From positions 1,674,001-1,738,000 of the forward strand of contig NC_017955.1 of assembly GCF_000306785.1 (NCBI RefSeq): a stretch of DNA of 64,000 bases, in the 5' to 3' direction. Below the pieces are notes generated by a model. It was not told the origin of the DNA. It saw only the letters and a list, made by a program, of their open reading frames with translations, and ran no database searches. Below are positions 16,233 to 23,369 of this stretch, piece by piece. Source of the DNA: Modestobacter italicus. GTDB taxonomy: Bacteria > Actinomycetota > Actinomycetes > Mycobacteriales > Geodermatophilaceae. A program made the position numbers and the translations under genes. Position 1 is the stretch's first letter, and each line of letters starts with the position of its first letter.

Positions 16233-17211
16233 TCGGCTGACCTTCGTACGCCAGTGGCCCGGAACCCTCGAGGTTCCGGGCCACTGGCGTTCGGCGGTCC
16301 AGACGACCGCGGACCACGGCCTCGATCTCGCGTCGGCACGCTGACGGCTCACCGGTCAGCCGGCGGTAGCTGTAGCGCAGCGAGATCCACCCGAGCGTGG
16401 CCAGCGCGGTGTCCTTGCGCATGTCCCGCTCCCGGTCCTCCCGGCTGCTGTGGTACCGGTGCCCGTCCAGCTCGACGCCGACCCTCGCGCCGACGTAGGC
16501 GGCGTCGAGGTCGACGTACCGGCCGTCGGGCAGGAACACGCGGTGCTGCTGCACGGGCGCGGGGATGCCGGGGATGTGCAGCACGTGGGTGACCCCGAAG
16601 ATCTCCAGTTCGCTCTGGCAGCCTGCCTCGACCAGGTCGAGCAGGGCACCCAACGCGGCCCGGCCCGCGTGCACCGGCTGCCCGTCCGACTGCTCCCGCA
16701 CCTGCGGCACGGAGACGTCACGCCGGCGAACGGCGTCGATCACCAGCTGCCGGACCAGCGGTCGCTCGGCACCGGCACGGGGGTTCGTCCGCGGGGCGTG
16801 GGCCCAGCCCCAGGCGTCCACCAGGCTCCGGGCCACGGGCAGCCGCGGGGTGGAGGTCCCCTCCGTGCGCCCGATCGGCCGGGTGGTGCGGTGGGCGACG
16901 ACGCCGGCTGCCCCGCGCGGCCACCGGTCGGCCGGCACGGTCACGTGCACCGGACCAGGCGGTGCCGCCGTCAGGAGGCCGGCGGCGGTGAGCGCGGACA
17001 GGTGGCTGAGCGGCGCTCGCGTCCAGAGGGTGGCTGCGCTGGCCCGCACCTGCCAGTCGTCGATCCGGTCGGGCAGGGCCACCACGCCGGGGTGCACCAG
17101 CACGAGCGCACCGGAGCTGAGCCACCGGTTGACGCTGGTCGAGCTGGTCGCCAGGGCCAGGTCGTCCCGACGGCCGACACCGGCGGGCAGCAGAGGAGGG
17201 AGGGCGTGCAC
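16147..17211 (-). CDS. DUF559 endonuclease-like protein with AbiEi-type N-terminal region
   Basis: Residues 1-110 resemble the winged-helix/AbiEi antitoxin-like N terminus common in actinobacterial DUF559 proteins ([21 protein letters not shown]). Residues about 200-310 are the DUF559/Vsr-like PD-(D/E)XK region: [26 protein letters not shown] followed by [13 protein letters not shown]. The start is GTG 17211. The frame has no stop before 16147, so the last 45 or so residues run through the clpX terminator and the final 86 bases of clpX on the opposite strand. That tail is low-complexity (Arg/Gly-rich) and is probably not part of the ancestral protein. Function is unproven; family members are scattered, often lineage-specific, and may be relics of mobile or defence genes. 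Confidence 0.7.
   Translation of the reverse strand: MHALPPLLPAGVGRRDDLALATSSTSVNRWLSSGALVLVHPGVVALPDRIDDWQVRASAATLWTRAPLSHLSALTAAGLLTAAPPGPVHVTVPADRWPRGAAGVVAHRTTRPIGRTEGTSTPRLPVARSLVDAWGWAHAPRTNPRAGAERPLVRQLVIDAVRRRDVSVPQVREQSDGQPVHAGRAALGALLDLVEAGCQSELEIFGVTHVLHIPGIPAPVQQHRVFLPDGRYVDLDAAYVGARVGVELDGHRYHSSREDRERDMRKDTALATLGWISLRYSYRRLTGEPSACRREIEAVVRGRLDRRTPVARNLEGSGPLAYEGQPITPTSRGGRGRACAGRSSGSRAAGRRPG
16248..16290. terminator. Bidirectional hairpin terminator after clpX
   Basis: A 19-bp perfect stem (16248-16266 with 16272-16290, core CCAGTGGCCCGGAACC) and a 5-nt loop CTCGA. It terminates clpX and could act on the convergent DUF559 gene, whose open frame nevertheless reads through it. Confidence 0.9.
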
Positions 17212-17278
17212 GACGGCAGGCTGCCGGATCGGCGGCCTCCGCCGCTGGCCCCCTGTGGACGGCTGGAGTTGTGGACCT

Positions 17279-17313
17279 CAGCGGCCCAGAACCGGTGGGG
17301 TTCTGGGCCGCTG
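17279..17313 (-). terminator. Hairpin terminator of valS
   Basis: A 15-bp perfect stem (17279-17293 with 17299-17313, CAGCGGCCCAGAACC) and 5-nt loop, 11 bases past the valS stop. Its arm is closely similar to that of the clpX terminator at 16248-16290. Confidence 0.88.
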
Positions 17314-17324
17314 GGGTCCGACGG

Positions 17325-19910
17325 TCAGGCGTCGGGGGTCTCGGCGAGGACGACGTCGACGGTCAGCGGGCCGTCGCCGGCGACCACGGTGAGCGACTCG
17401 ATCCGGCCGGCCGCGGTGAGGTCGCGGCGGGCGGCCTCGACCAGCGCCACCTGCGCCTCCGGGGCGGTCACCACGGCCGAGGCGACGTCGGCCCGCATCG
17501 ACTGCTTGGCCTCGGACTTGGCCTTGCGGACCGCGGCCAGCGCCTCGGCGGCCACCGCGGGCACCGCCCGGTCACCACCGGTCGGCAGCTCGGTCGCGGT
17601 CGGCCACAGCGCCCGGTGCACCGAGCCGCTCTGCCACCACGACCAGACCTCCTCGGTGACGAACGGCAGCACCGGCGCGAGCAGCCGCAGCTGCACCGAC
17701 AGCGCCAGCGCCAGCGTCGCCTGGGCCGAGCGGGCCCCGTCGTCGGAGGCGTAGGCGCGGGTCTTCACCAGCTCCACGTAGTCGTCGCAGAACGACCAGA
17801 AGAACGCCTCGGTGACCTCGAGGGCCCGGGTGTAGTTGTAGGCGTCCATCGCGGCGGTCGCCTCGTCGACGACGGCCGCCAGGGAGCTGAGCAGCCCGGC
17901 GTCGATCGGCTCGGTGACCGCGTCGGCCGTCAGCGCGGCCGAGGCGCCCAGGCCCAGCACGAACTTGCCGACGTTGAGCAGCTTGATGGCCAGCCGGCGG
18001 CCGACCTTCATCTGCGCCTCGTCGAAGGGGGAGTCCGCCCCCGGTCGGGCGCCGGCCGCCCGCCAGCGCACCGCGTCGGTGCCGTAGCGCTCCAGCACGT
18101 CGATCGGCGTGGTCGCGTTGCCCTTGGACTTGCTCATCTTCTTGCGGTCGGGGTCGACCACGAAGCCGGAGATGGTGGCGTGGGTCCAGGGCACGGTGCC
18201 GTGCTCGAAGTGCGCCCGGACGACGGTGGAGAACAGCCAGGTCCGGATGATGTCGTGCGCCTGGGGCCGCTGGTCCATCGGGAAGACGTGCGCGAACAGC
18301 TCGGGGTCGGTGTCCCAGCCCGAGGCCACCTGCGGCGACAGCGAGGAGGTGGCCCAGGTGTCCATGACGTCGGGGTCGGCGATGAACCCGCCGGGCACGC
18401 CGCGCTGGGACTCCTCGAAGCCCTCCGGGACGTCGGAGGACGGGTCGACCGGCAGCGCCGACTCCGGCGCCAGCAGCGGCGCGGAGTAGTCCGGCTCGCC
18501 CTCGGCGTCCAGGCGGTACCAGACCGGGAAGGGGACGCCGAAGAACCGCTGGCGGCTGACCAGCCAGTCGCCGTTGAGGCCCTCGACCCAGTTCTCGTAG
18601 CGGTGCCGCATGTGCTCGGGCACCCACTGGATCTCCCGGCCGCGCTCGACGAGCGCCGCGCGCAGGTCGGCGTCCCGGCCGCCGTTGCGGATGTACCACT
18701 GCCGGGTGGTGACGATCTCCAGCGGGCGCTCGCCCTTCTCGAAGAACTTCACCGGGTGGGTGATCGGCTTGGGGTCGCCGACCAGGTCGCCGGACTCGCG
18801 CAGCAGCTCCACGATGCGGGCCTGCGCGCTGAAGGAGGTCTTGCCGGCCAGCTCGGCGTAGACGTCGGCGGGCACGTCGGCCGGCGGCTCGGCGACGAAG
18901 CGGCCGTCCCAGCCGATGACGGCGCGGGTCGGCAGCTGCAGCTCCCGCCACCAGGTGACGTCGTTGAGGTCGCCGAAGGTGCAGATCATCGCGATGCCCG
19001 AGCCCTTGTCCGGCTCGGCCAGCCGGTGCGCGACCACGGGGACCTCGACGCCGAACAGCGGCGTCCGGACGGTCTTCCCGAACAGCGGCTGGTACCGCTC
19101 GTCGTCGGGGTGCGCGACCAGGGCGACGCAGGCCGGCAGCAGCTCCGGCCGGGTGGTCTCGATGAACACCGGGCCCTCGGGGCCGGCGAAGGCGATCCGG
19201 TGGTAGGCCCCGGGGCGCTCCCGGTCCTCCAGCTCGGCCTGGGCGACCGCCGTGCGGAAGGTGACGTCCCAGAGGGTCGGCGCCTCCTGGGCGTAGGCCT
19301 CGCCGCGGGCCAGGTTGTGCAGGAACATCCGCTGCGCGGTGGCGCGGGAGGTCTCCGAGATCGTCCGGTAGACCCCCGACCAGTCGACCGAGAGGCCGAC
19401 CCGGCGCCAGAGCTTCTCGAACTCCGCCTCGTCGACGGCGGTCAGCCGCTCGCACAGCTCGACGAAGTTGCGCCGGGAGATCGGCAGCTGGTCCTTGCCC
19501 GGCTTCTCCGGGGGCTGGAAGCCCTCGTCGTAGGGGAGCGAGGGGTCGCAGCGGACGCCGTAGAAGTTCTGCACCCGGCGCTCGGTCGGCAGGCCGTTGT
19601 CGTCCCAGCCCATCGGGTAGAAGACGTGCTTGCCGCGCATCCGCTGGTAGCGGGCGACGATGTCGGTGTGGGTGTAGCTGAACACGTGGCCGACGTGCAG
19701 CGACCCGCTCGCCGTGGGCGGCGGGGTGTCGATCGCGTAGGTCTCCGAGCGCGGGGCGGCGAGCGCGGCGGCCCGGTCGAAGGCGTAGGTGTCGCCCTCG
19801 GCCCAGCGGGTGACCCACTTGTCCTCGAGGCCGTCGAGGGTGGGCTTCTCGGGTACGACGGCCCCGACTCCCGGGGCCGTGCTCTCCAGGGCTGAGGTGT
19901 CGGCTGCCAT
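17325..19910 (-). CDS. valS: Valyl-tRNA synthetase
   Basis: 861 residues, normal for the actinobacterial enzyme. The class I signature HVGH is at 72-75 (PPTASGSLHVGHVFSYT) and KMSKS begins near Lys591 (RKKMSKSKGN). The editing domain lies between them and an anticodon-binding helical domain follows. The start is the ATG at 19910: a -10-like TAGGAT on the minus strand sits seven bases upstream (plus strand 19918-19923), predicting a leaderless message; ATG 19919 would fall inside that element. It charges tRNA-Val and edits misacylated Thr. In many actinobacteria valS precedes folC on the same strand; here it is divergent from folC, so this segment appears inverted. Confidence 0.97.
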   Translation of the reverse strand: MAADTSALESTAPGVGAVVPEKPTLDGLEDKWVTRWAEGDTYAFDRAAALAAPRSETYAIDTPPPTASGSLHVGHVFSYTHTDIVARYQRMRGKHVFYPMGWDDNGLPTERRVQNFYGVRCDPSLPYDEGFQPPEKPGKDQLPISRRNFVELCERLTAVDEAEFEKLWRRVGLSVDWSGVYRTISETSRATAQRMFLHNLARGEAYAQEAPTLWDVTFRTAVAQAELEDRERPGAYHRIAFAGPEGPVFIETTRPELLPACVALVAHPDDERYQPLFGKTVRTPLFGVEVPVVAHRLAEPDKGSGIAMICTFGDLNDVTWWRELQLPTRAVIGWDGRFVAEPPADVPADVYAELAGKTSFSAQARIVELLRESGDLVGDPKPITHPVKFFEKGERPLEIVTTRQWYIRNGGRDADLRAALVERGREIQWVPEHMRHRYENWVEGLNGDWLVSRQRFFGVPFPVWYRLDAEGEPDYSAPLLAPESALPVDPSSDVPEGFEESQRGVPGGFIADPDVMDTWATSSLSPQVASGWDTDPELFAHVFPMDQRPQAHDIIRTWLFSTVVRAHFEHGTVPWTHATISGFVVDPDRKKMSKSKGNATTPIDVLERYGTDAVRWRAAGARPGADSPFDEAQMKVGRRLAIKLLNVGKFVLGLGASAALTADAVTEPIDAGLLSSLAAVVDEATAAMDAYNYTRALEVTEAFFWSFCDDYVELVKTRAYASDDGARSAQATLALALSVQLRLLAPVLPFVTEEVWSWWQSGSVHRALWPTATELPTGGDRAVPAVAAEALAAVRKAKSEAKQSMRADVASAVVTAPEAQVALVEAARRDLTAAGRIESLTVVAGDGPLTVDVVLAETPDA

Positions 19911-21318
19911 GACTGGCATCCTAGGAGCGGTGAGCACCTCCCTTTCCCGTGACCTGGCCAGGGTCGAGCAGGCGCTCCTGTCGCGGTGGCCGGAGAACCG
20001 GCTGGAACCGTCCCTGACCCGCATCTCCGCGCTCGTCGACCTGCTCGGCTCGCCGCAGCGCGCGTTCCCCGTCGTCCAGGTGACCGGCACCAACGGCAAG
20101 ACGACGACGGCGCGGATGATCGACGAGCTGCTGCGCGGCTTCGGCCTGCGCGTCGGCCGCTTCACCAGCCCGCACCTGGAGGAGCTGCGCGAGCGGATCG
20201 TGCTCGACGGCGAGCCGCTGCCGGCCGACCGGTTCGTCGAGGTCTTCGACGACGTCGCGCCCTACGTGCAGCTGGTCGACGCCGGCAGCGACGTGCCGAT
20301 GTCGTTCTTCGAGGTGATGGTGACGATGGCCTACGCCGCCTTCGCCGAGGCCCCGGTCGACGTCGCGGTCATCGAGGTCGGCATGGGCGGCACCTGGGAC
20401 GCGACCAACGTCGCCGACGCCCGGGTCGCCGTGGTCACCCCGGTGTCGCTGGACCACGCCGAGTACCTCGGCCCCGACGTCGCCAGCATCGCCACCGAGA
20501 AGTCCGGGATCATCAAGCCCGCGCCGCCGACCGAGGAGGGCCTGCCCGGCGTCGACGTCGTCGCGGTGCTCGCCCACCAGCCGCCCGGCGCGCTGGAGGC
20601 GCTGGTGCGCCGGGCCATCGAGGTCGACGCGACGGTGGCCCGCGAGGGCACCGAGTTCGGCGTGCTGGAGCGCCGGGTCGCCGTCGGCGGCCAGCAGGTC
20701 CGGCTGCAGGGGCTGGGCGGGGAGTACGACGAGGTGTTCCTGCCGTTGTTCGGCGCCCACCAGGCGCAGAACGCGGCGGTGGCGCTGGCCGCGGTGGAGG
20801 CGTTCCTGGGGGCGGGGTCGGCCACCGGGCCGGTCGCGCAGGACGTCGTCCGGGAGTCCTTCGCCGCCGTGCGCTCGCCGGGGCGGCTGGAGCGGGTGCG
20901 CAGCTCGCCGGCGGTGCTCGTCGACGCCGCGCACAACCCGGCCGGCATGGCCGTGACGGTGGCGGCGGTGCGCGAGTCCTTCGACTTCACCCGGCTCGTC
21001 GGCGTCGTGGCCTGCGTGCAGGGCAAGGACGTCAGCGGGATGCTCGCCGAGCTCGAGGGGCTGTGCGCCGAGCTGGTGGTCACCCAGAACAGCTCGCCGC
21101 GGTCGATCCCGGCCGACGAGCTCGGCGCCCTGGCGGTCGACGTCTTCGGTGCCGACCGGGTCAGCGTCCACCCGCGGCTCTCCGACGCCGTCGAGGCGGC
21201 CATCGAGCTGGCCGAGGCCGGCCCGGACGACGCCCTGGGCGGGTCCGGCGTGCTGGTCACCGGCAGCGTGATCACCGCGGGGGAGGCCCGGACCCTGCTG
21301 TCCGGCACCCGCTCGTGA
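19909..21318 (+). CDS. folC: Bifunctional folylpolyglutamate/dihydrofolate synthase
   Basis: 469 residues from ATG 19909, which has GAGGTG nine bases upstream; GTG 19930 (462 residues) is an alternative and would leave 19 bases to the valS start. It is a Mur-ligase family enzyme: the ATP loop VTGTNGKTTTARM, the folate-site segment RFTSPHLEELRERI, EVGMGGTWDATN, SLDHAEYLG and the C-terminal VLVDAAHNPAGM are all present. It adds glutamate to dihydropteroate and to folates, retaining them in the cell. The stop overlaps the start of the DUF4233 gene (GTGA), so the two are coupled. Its order with the DUF4233 gene and ndk is the standard actinobacterial one. Confidence 0.95.
   Translation: MTGILGAVSTSLSRDLARVEQALLSRWPENRLEPSLTRISALVDLLGSPQRAFPVVQVTGTNGKTTTARMIDELLRGFGLRVGRFTSPHLEELRERIVLDGEPLPADRFVEVFDDVAPYVQLVDAGSDVPMSFFEVMVTMAYAAFAEAPVDVAVIEVGMGGTWDATNVADARVAVVTPVSLDHAEYLGPDVASIATEKSGIIKPAPPTEEGLPGVDVVAVLAHQPPGALEALVRRAIEVDATVAREGTEFGVLERRVAVGGQQVRLQGLGGEYDEVFLPLFGAHQAQNAAVALAAVEAFLGAGSATGPVAQDVVRESFAAVRSPGRLERVRSSPAVLVDAAHNPAGMAVTVAAVRESFDFTRLVGVVACVQGKDVSGMLAELEGLCAELVVTQNSSPRSIPADELGALAVDVFGADRVSVHPRLSDAVEAAIELAEAGPDDALGGSGVLVTGSVITAGEARTLLSGTRS
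19917..19923 (-). promoter_or_regulatory. Leaderless -10 element of valS, inside the folC 5' region
   Basis: TAGGAT on the minus strand (plus 19918-19923) lies seven bases before the valS ATG. The start codons of valS (19910) and folC (19909 or 19930) are so close that each promoter must overlap the other gene. Confidence 0.5.
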
Positions 21319-21692
21319 CGGCACCGGACCCGGTCCGGGCCGGGCGGGCGCTGGGCGGCGCGGCGGCGGCGATCCTGCTGCTGGAGGGGATCGCCGTGCT
21401 GTTCGTGCCGCGCGGCATCGCGCAGAGCGGCGACGGGCTGACCGGCTTCCGGCTGACCGTGCTCATCGTGCTGGCCGTGCTGCTCATCCTGGCCAGCGGT
21501 GTGCAGCGCCGCCCGCAGGGGCTGGTGGTCGGCACCGTGCTGCAGGTGCCGCTGCTGCTCACCGGCTTCCTCGGCTCGGCGATGTGGCTGGTCGGCGGGG
21601 TCTTCGTGCTGATCTGGGCCTACCTGCTGCAGGTCCGTAAGGACCTGCTGGGCAGCCCGTTCGGCCCGCCGCCGGCGCCGCCCGCCGGCTGA
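21315..21692 (+). CDS. DUF4233 family membrane protein
   Basis: 125 residues from GTG 21315, overlapping the folC stop by four bases. Four hydrophobic segments are visible: AAAAILLLEGIAVLFV, LTVLIVLAVLLILAS, LVVGTVLQVPLLLTGFL and WLVGGVFVLIWAYLL. The C terminus is a Pro-rich cytoplasmic tail. The family is confined to actinobacteria and is found almost always between folC and ndk; the position here supports the assignment. Its biochemical role is unknown. Confidence 0.88.
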   Translation: MTAPDPVRAGRALGGAAAAILLLEGIAVLFVPRGIAQSGDGLTGFRLTVLIVLAVLLILASGVQRRPQGLVVGTVLQVPLLLTGFLGSAMWLVGGVFVLIWAYLLQVRKDLLGSPFGPPPAPPAG

Positions 21693-21751
21693 GCCCCAGG
21701 TTCACCCGCACGGGGGGCGCGGCGGGGGCGGCCTCGGTGCACCCTGAGCCC

Positions 21752-21764
21752 CACACGTTGTGTG
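21752..21764 (+). promoter_or_regulatory. Small inverted repeat upstream of the 89-residue gene
   Basis: CACAC-GTT-GTGTG, a perfect 5-bp inverted repeat 43 bases before the next start codon. It could be an operator, but there is no independent support. Confidence 0.3.
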
Positions 21765-21806
21765 ACTCGCCTGTGGCAGGCAGTCACCGGAGGCAGGGGG
21801 AGCACC

Positions 21807-22076
21807 ATGGCCGACCACAGCCGTTGCTGCGCGCGGAAGCACGAGCCCGCCAGGAGGGCCGGCGGCGCCGTCGCGGCCGACGAGAAGGTCGGGTCGATCG
21901 GCTACACGATCGCCGAGTACGCCCACCGGGTCCGCTACCAGCTCCACGACGACCTGGTCGAGCGGCACGCCCGCGAGCTGCACCAGCGCAGCAGCTACGA
22001 CTGCTGGAACGGCCTCAGCGACCGCGACCAGGAGCTGTGGCGGCACATGGCGCGGCTGGACCTGTCCCACCGCTAG
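21807..22076 (+). CDS. Hypothetical 89-residue protein
   Basis: Start ATG 21807 with a GGGGGAG purine run eight bases upstream. The protein is soluble and charged (MADHSRCCARKHEPARRAGG... then a helical C-terminal half with HRVRYQLHDDLVERHARELHQ), with two adjacent N-terminal cysteines and one more at about 69. I do not recognise a family. Codon use matches the surrounding core genes. Its TAG stop overlaps the TAG stop of the convergent Clp-N gene. Confidence 0.6.
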   Translation: MADHSRCCARKHEPARRAGGAVAADEKVGSIGYTIAEYAHRVRYQLHDDLVERHARELHQRSSYDCWNGLSDRDQELWRHMARLDLSHR

Positions 22077-22600
22077 GCCACCTCGGGCTCCCCGCCGGCC
22101 CGTTCCTGCAGCGAGCCGGCGTCGGTGCCCAGTTGGGCGAGGACCCGGGTGACCGTCGGGTCGCCCACCGCCAGGACGCCGAGCAGCACGTGCCCGCTGT
22201 CCAGTCGGCGCTCCTTGCGCCGCAGGGCCGCCCGCAGCGACTCCTGCAGCGCCCGCTTGCTGCCGTCGGCGAAGGGGAGGTGCCCGCCGGTCGGCCGGCG
22301 GCCCCGGTCGAGGGCGCCGGCGCCGAAGACCGCCTCGGCCGAGGCGCGCACCTGGGCCAGGTCGACCCCGAGGGCGGCGAGGGCGGCGGGGTCCAGCGGG
22401 TCGCCGACCGCGGCCGCCACGGGCGCGAGCCGGTCGTGGTCGACCCCGGCCGCCCGCAGCGCCGTCCCGCCCCGGCTGGGGTCGCGGGTCAGCGCCAGCA
22501 GCAGGTGGACCGGGTCGACCCGCTCGGCCCGGAGCTCCCGGGCCTCCTCCTGGGCGAGGACGACGGCGCGGCGTGCCTCGTCGGTGAAGCGCTCGAACAC
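22073..22600 (-). CDS. Clp N-terminal (repeat) domain protein without AAA+ module
   Basis: 175 residues starting at GTG 22600. Two Clp-N-like repeats are visible: FERFTDEARRAVVLAQEEARELRAERVDPVHLLLAL near the start, and a second around SKRALQESLRAALRRKERRLDSGHVLLGVLAVGDPTVTRVLAQLG (about 115-160). No Walker motifs follow, so it cannot hydrolyse ATP itself. Similar stand-alone Clp-N proteins occur in actinobacteria next to a small HTH gene, as here. It may act as an adaptor or decoy for ClpC/ClpX substrates or be a stress protein; this is inference. It is transcribed after the HTH gene with one base between them. Confidence 0.8.
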   Translation of the reverse strand: MFERFTDEARRAVVLAQEEARELRAERVDPVHLLLALTRDPSRGGTALRAAGVDHDRLAPVAAAVGDPLDPAALAALGVDLAQVRASAEAVFGAGALDRGRRPTGGHLPFADGSKRALQESLRAALRRKERRLDSGHVLLGVLAVGDPTVTRVLAQLGTDAGSLQERAGGEPEVA

Positions 22601-22601
22601 G

Positions 22602-22823
22602 TCAGCGGTCCCTTCTCGAGGTGGCGTGCTTCTTGTGGACGGCCTGCTTGCTCACGCCGAGCGCGTCGGCGATCTGCTGCCAGGACCAGCCGCGGCCCCG
22701 GGCGTTGGACACCTGGAGCACCTCGAGCCGGTCGGCCAGGTCGCGCAGCGCCCGGATGGCGCGCAGCCCGGTGTCCGGGTCGTCGGCCGCGGCGGCGGTG
22801 GTGACGTCGGTGGGGGATGCCAT
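22602..22823 (-). CDS. Small helix-turn-helix regulator, probable autorepressor of the Clp-N operon
   Basis: 73 residues. The C-terminal part GRGWSWQQIADALGVSKQAVHKKHA (about 44-68) is a clean HTH of the MarR/sigma-like Trp-x-x-Ile type; the N-terminal half is a predicted helix (ALRDLADRLEVLQVSNA). The ATG at 22823 follows a near-perfect promoter by six bases, so the message is probably leaderless. Two identical palindromes overlap this promoter, pointing to self-repression. The downstream Clp-N gene is in the same operon. Confidence 0.85.
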   Translation of the reverse strand: MASPTDVTTAAAADDPDTGLRAIRALRDLADRLEVLQVSNARGRGWSWQQIADALGVSKQAVHKKHATSRRDR

Positions 22824-22826
22824 GCC

Positions 22827-22869
22827 GTCAACGTAGGTTGACGCCGTCCTCCTGTCAACTCATGTTGAC
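22827..22869 (-). promoter_or_regulatory. Promoter with two overlapping GTCAAC-N4-GTTGAC operators (HTH/Clp-N operon, divergent ndk)
   Basis: Two perfect palindromes GTCAAC-N4-GTTGAC lie at 22827-22842 and 22854-22869, 27 bp centre to centre. On the minus strand a -35 TTGACA (plus 22853-22858) and -10 TACGTT (plus 22830-22835) are spaced exactly 17 bp, and each falls inside one operator. Six bases separate the -10 from the HTH ATG. The right operator also approaches the ndk -10 TACGCT at 22883-22888. Confidence 0.85.
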
Positions 22870-22895
22870 GACGGGGGTCCCGTACGCTCCCCGCC

Positions 22896-23318
22896 GTGTC
22901 TGCACCCACCGCTGAACGCTCCCTCGTCCTGGTCAAGCCCGACGGCGTCGCCCGCGGCCTCGTCGGCCAGGTCGTCGCCCGGCTCGAGGCCAAGGGCCTC
23001 CGCCTGGTCGCCGCCGAGCTGCGCACCCTGACCGTCGAGGTCGCCGAGGAGCACTACGGCGAGCACCGCGAGCGCCCGTTCTTCGGCTCGCTGGTCGAGT
23101 TCATCACCAGCGGCCCGCTGCTCGCCCTGGTCGTCGAGGGCCCGCGCGCCATCGAGGCGTTCCGCGCGCTGGCCGGCGCCACCGACCCGGTGAAGGCCGC
23201 CCCCGGCACCATCCGCGGCGACTTCGCCCTCGAGGTGCAGAACAACATCGTGCACGGCTCGGACTCGCCCGAGTCCGCCGCCCGCGAGATCGCGCTCTTC
23301 TTCCCCGGCCTCGGCTAG
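22896..23318 (+). CDS. ndk: Nucleoside diphosphate kinase
   Basis: 140 residues. The phospho-accepting His120 is in the invariant NIVHGSDS loop; [15 protein letters not shown] begins the fold and [16 protein letters not shown] is the nucleotide-binding helix-turn. It equilibrates nucleoside di- and triphosphates. The GTG start at 22896 is seven bases behind a -10-like TACGCT, suggesting leaderless translation. The gene is divergent from the HTH/Clp-N operon and may share its control region. It ends in TAG. Confidence 0.97.
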   Translation: MSAPTAERSLVLVKPDGVARGLVGQVVARLEAKGLRLVAAELRTLTVEVAEEHYGEHRERPFFGSLVEFITSGPLLALVVEGPRAIEAFRALAGATDPVKAAPGTIRGDFALEVQNNIVHGSDSPESAAREIALFFPGLG

Positions 23319-23321
23319 TCC

Positions 23322-23354
23322 GACGGCGGGGCCCTGCACCGGGGTCCCGCCGTC
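23322..23354 (+). terminator. Hairpin terminator after ndk
   Basis: A 13-bp stem (GACGGCGGGGCC arm at 23322-23333 with 23343-23354, plus one further pair, one wobble) follows the ndk stop by three bases. The -10 of the next gene (TACCCT, 23355-23360) starts directly at its base. Confidence 0.8.
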
Positions 23355-23369
23355 TACCCTGGACCGGTC

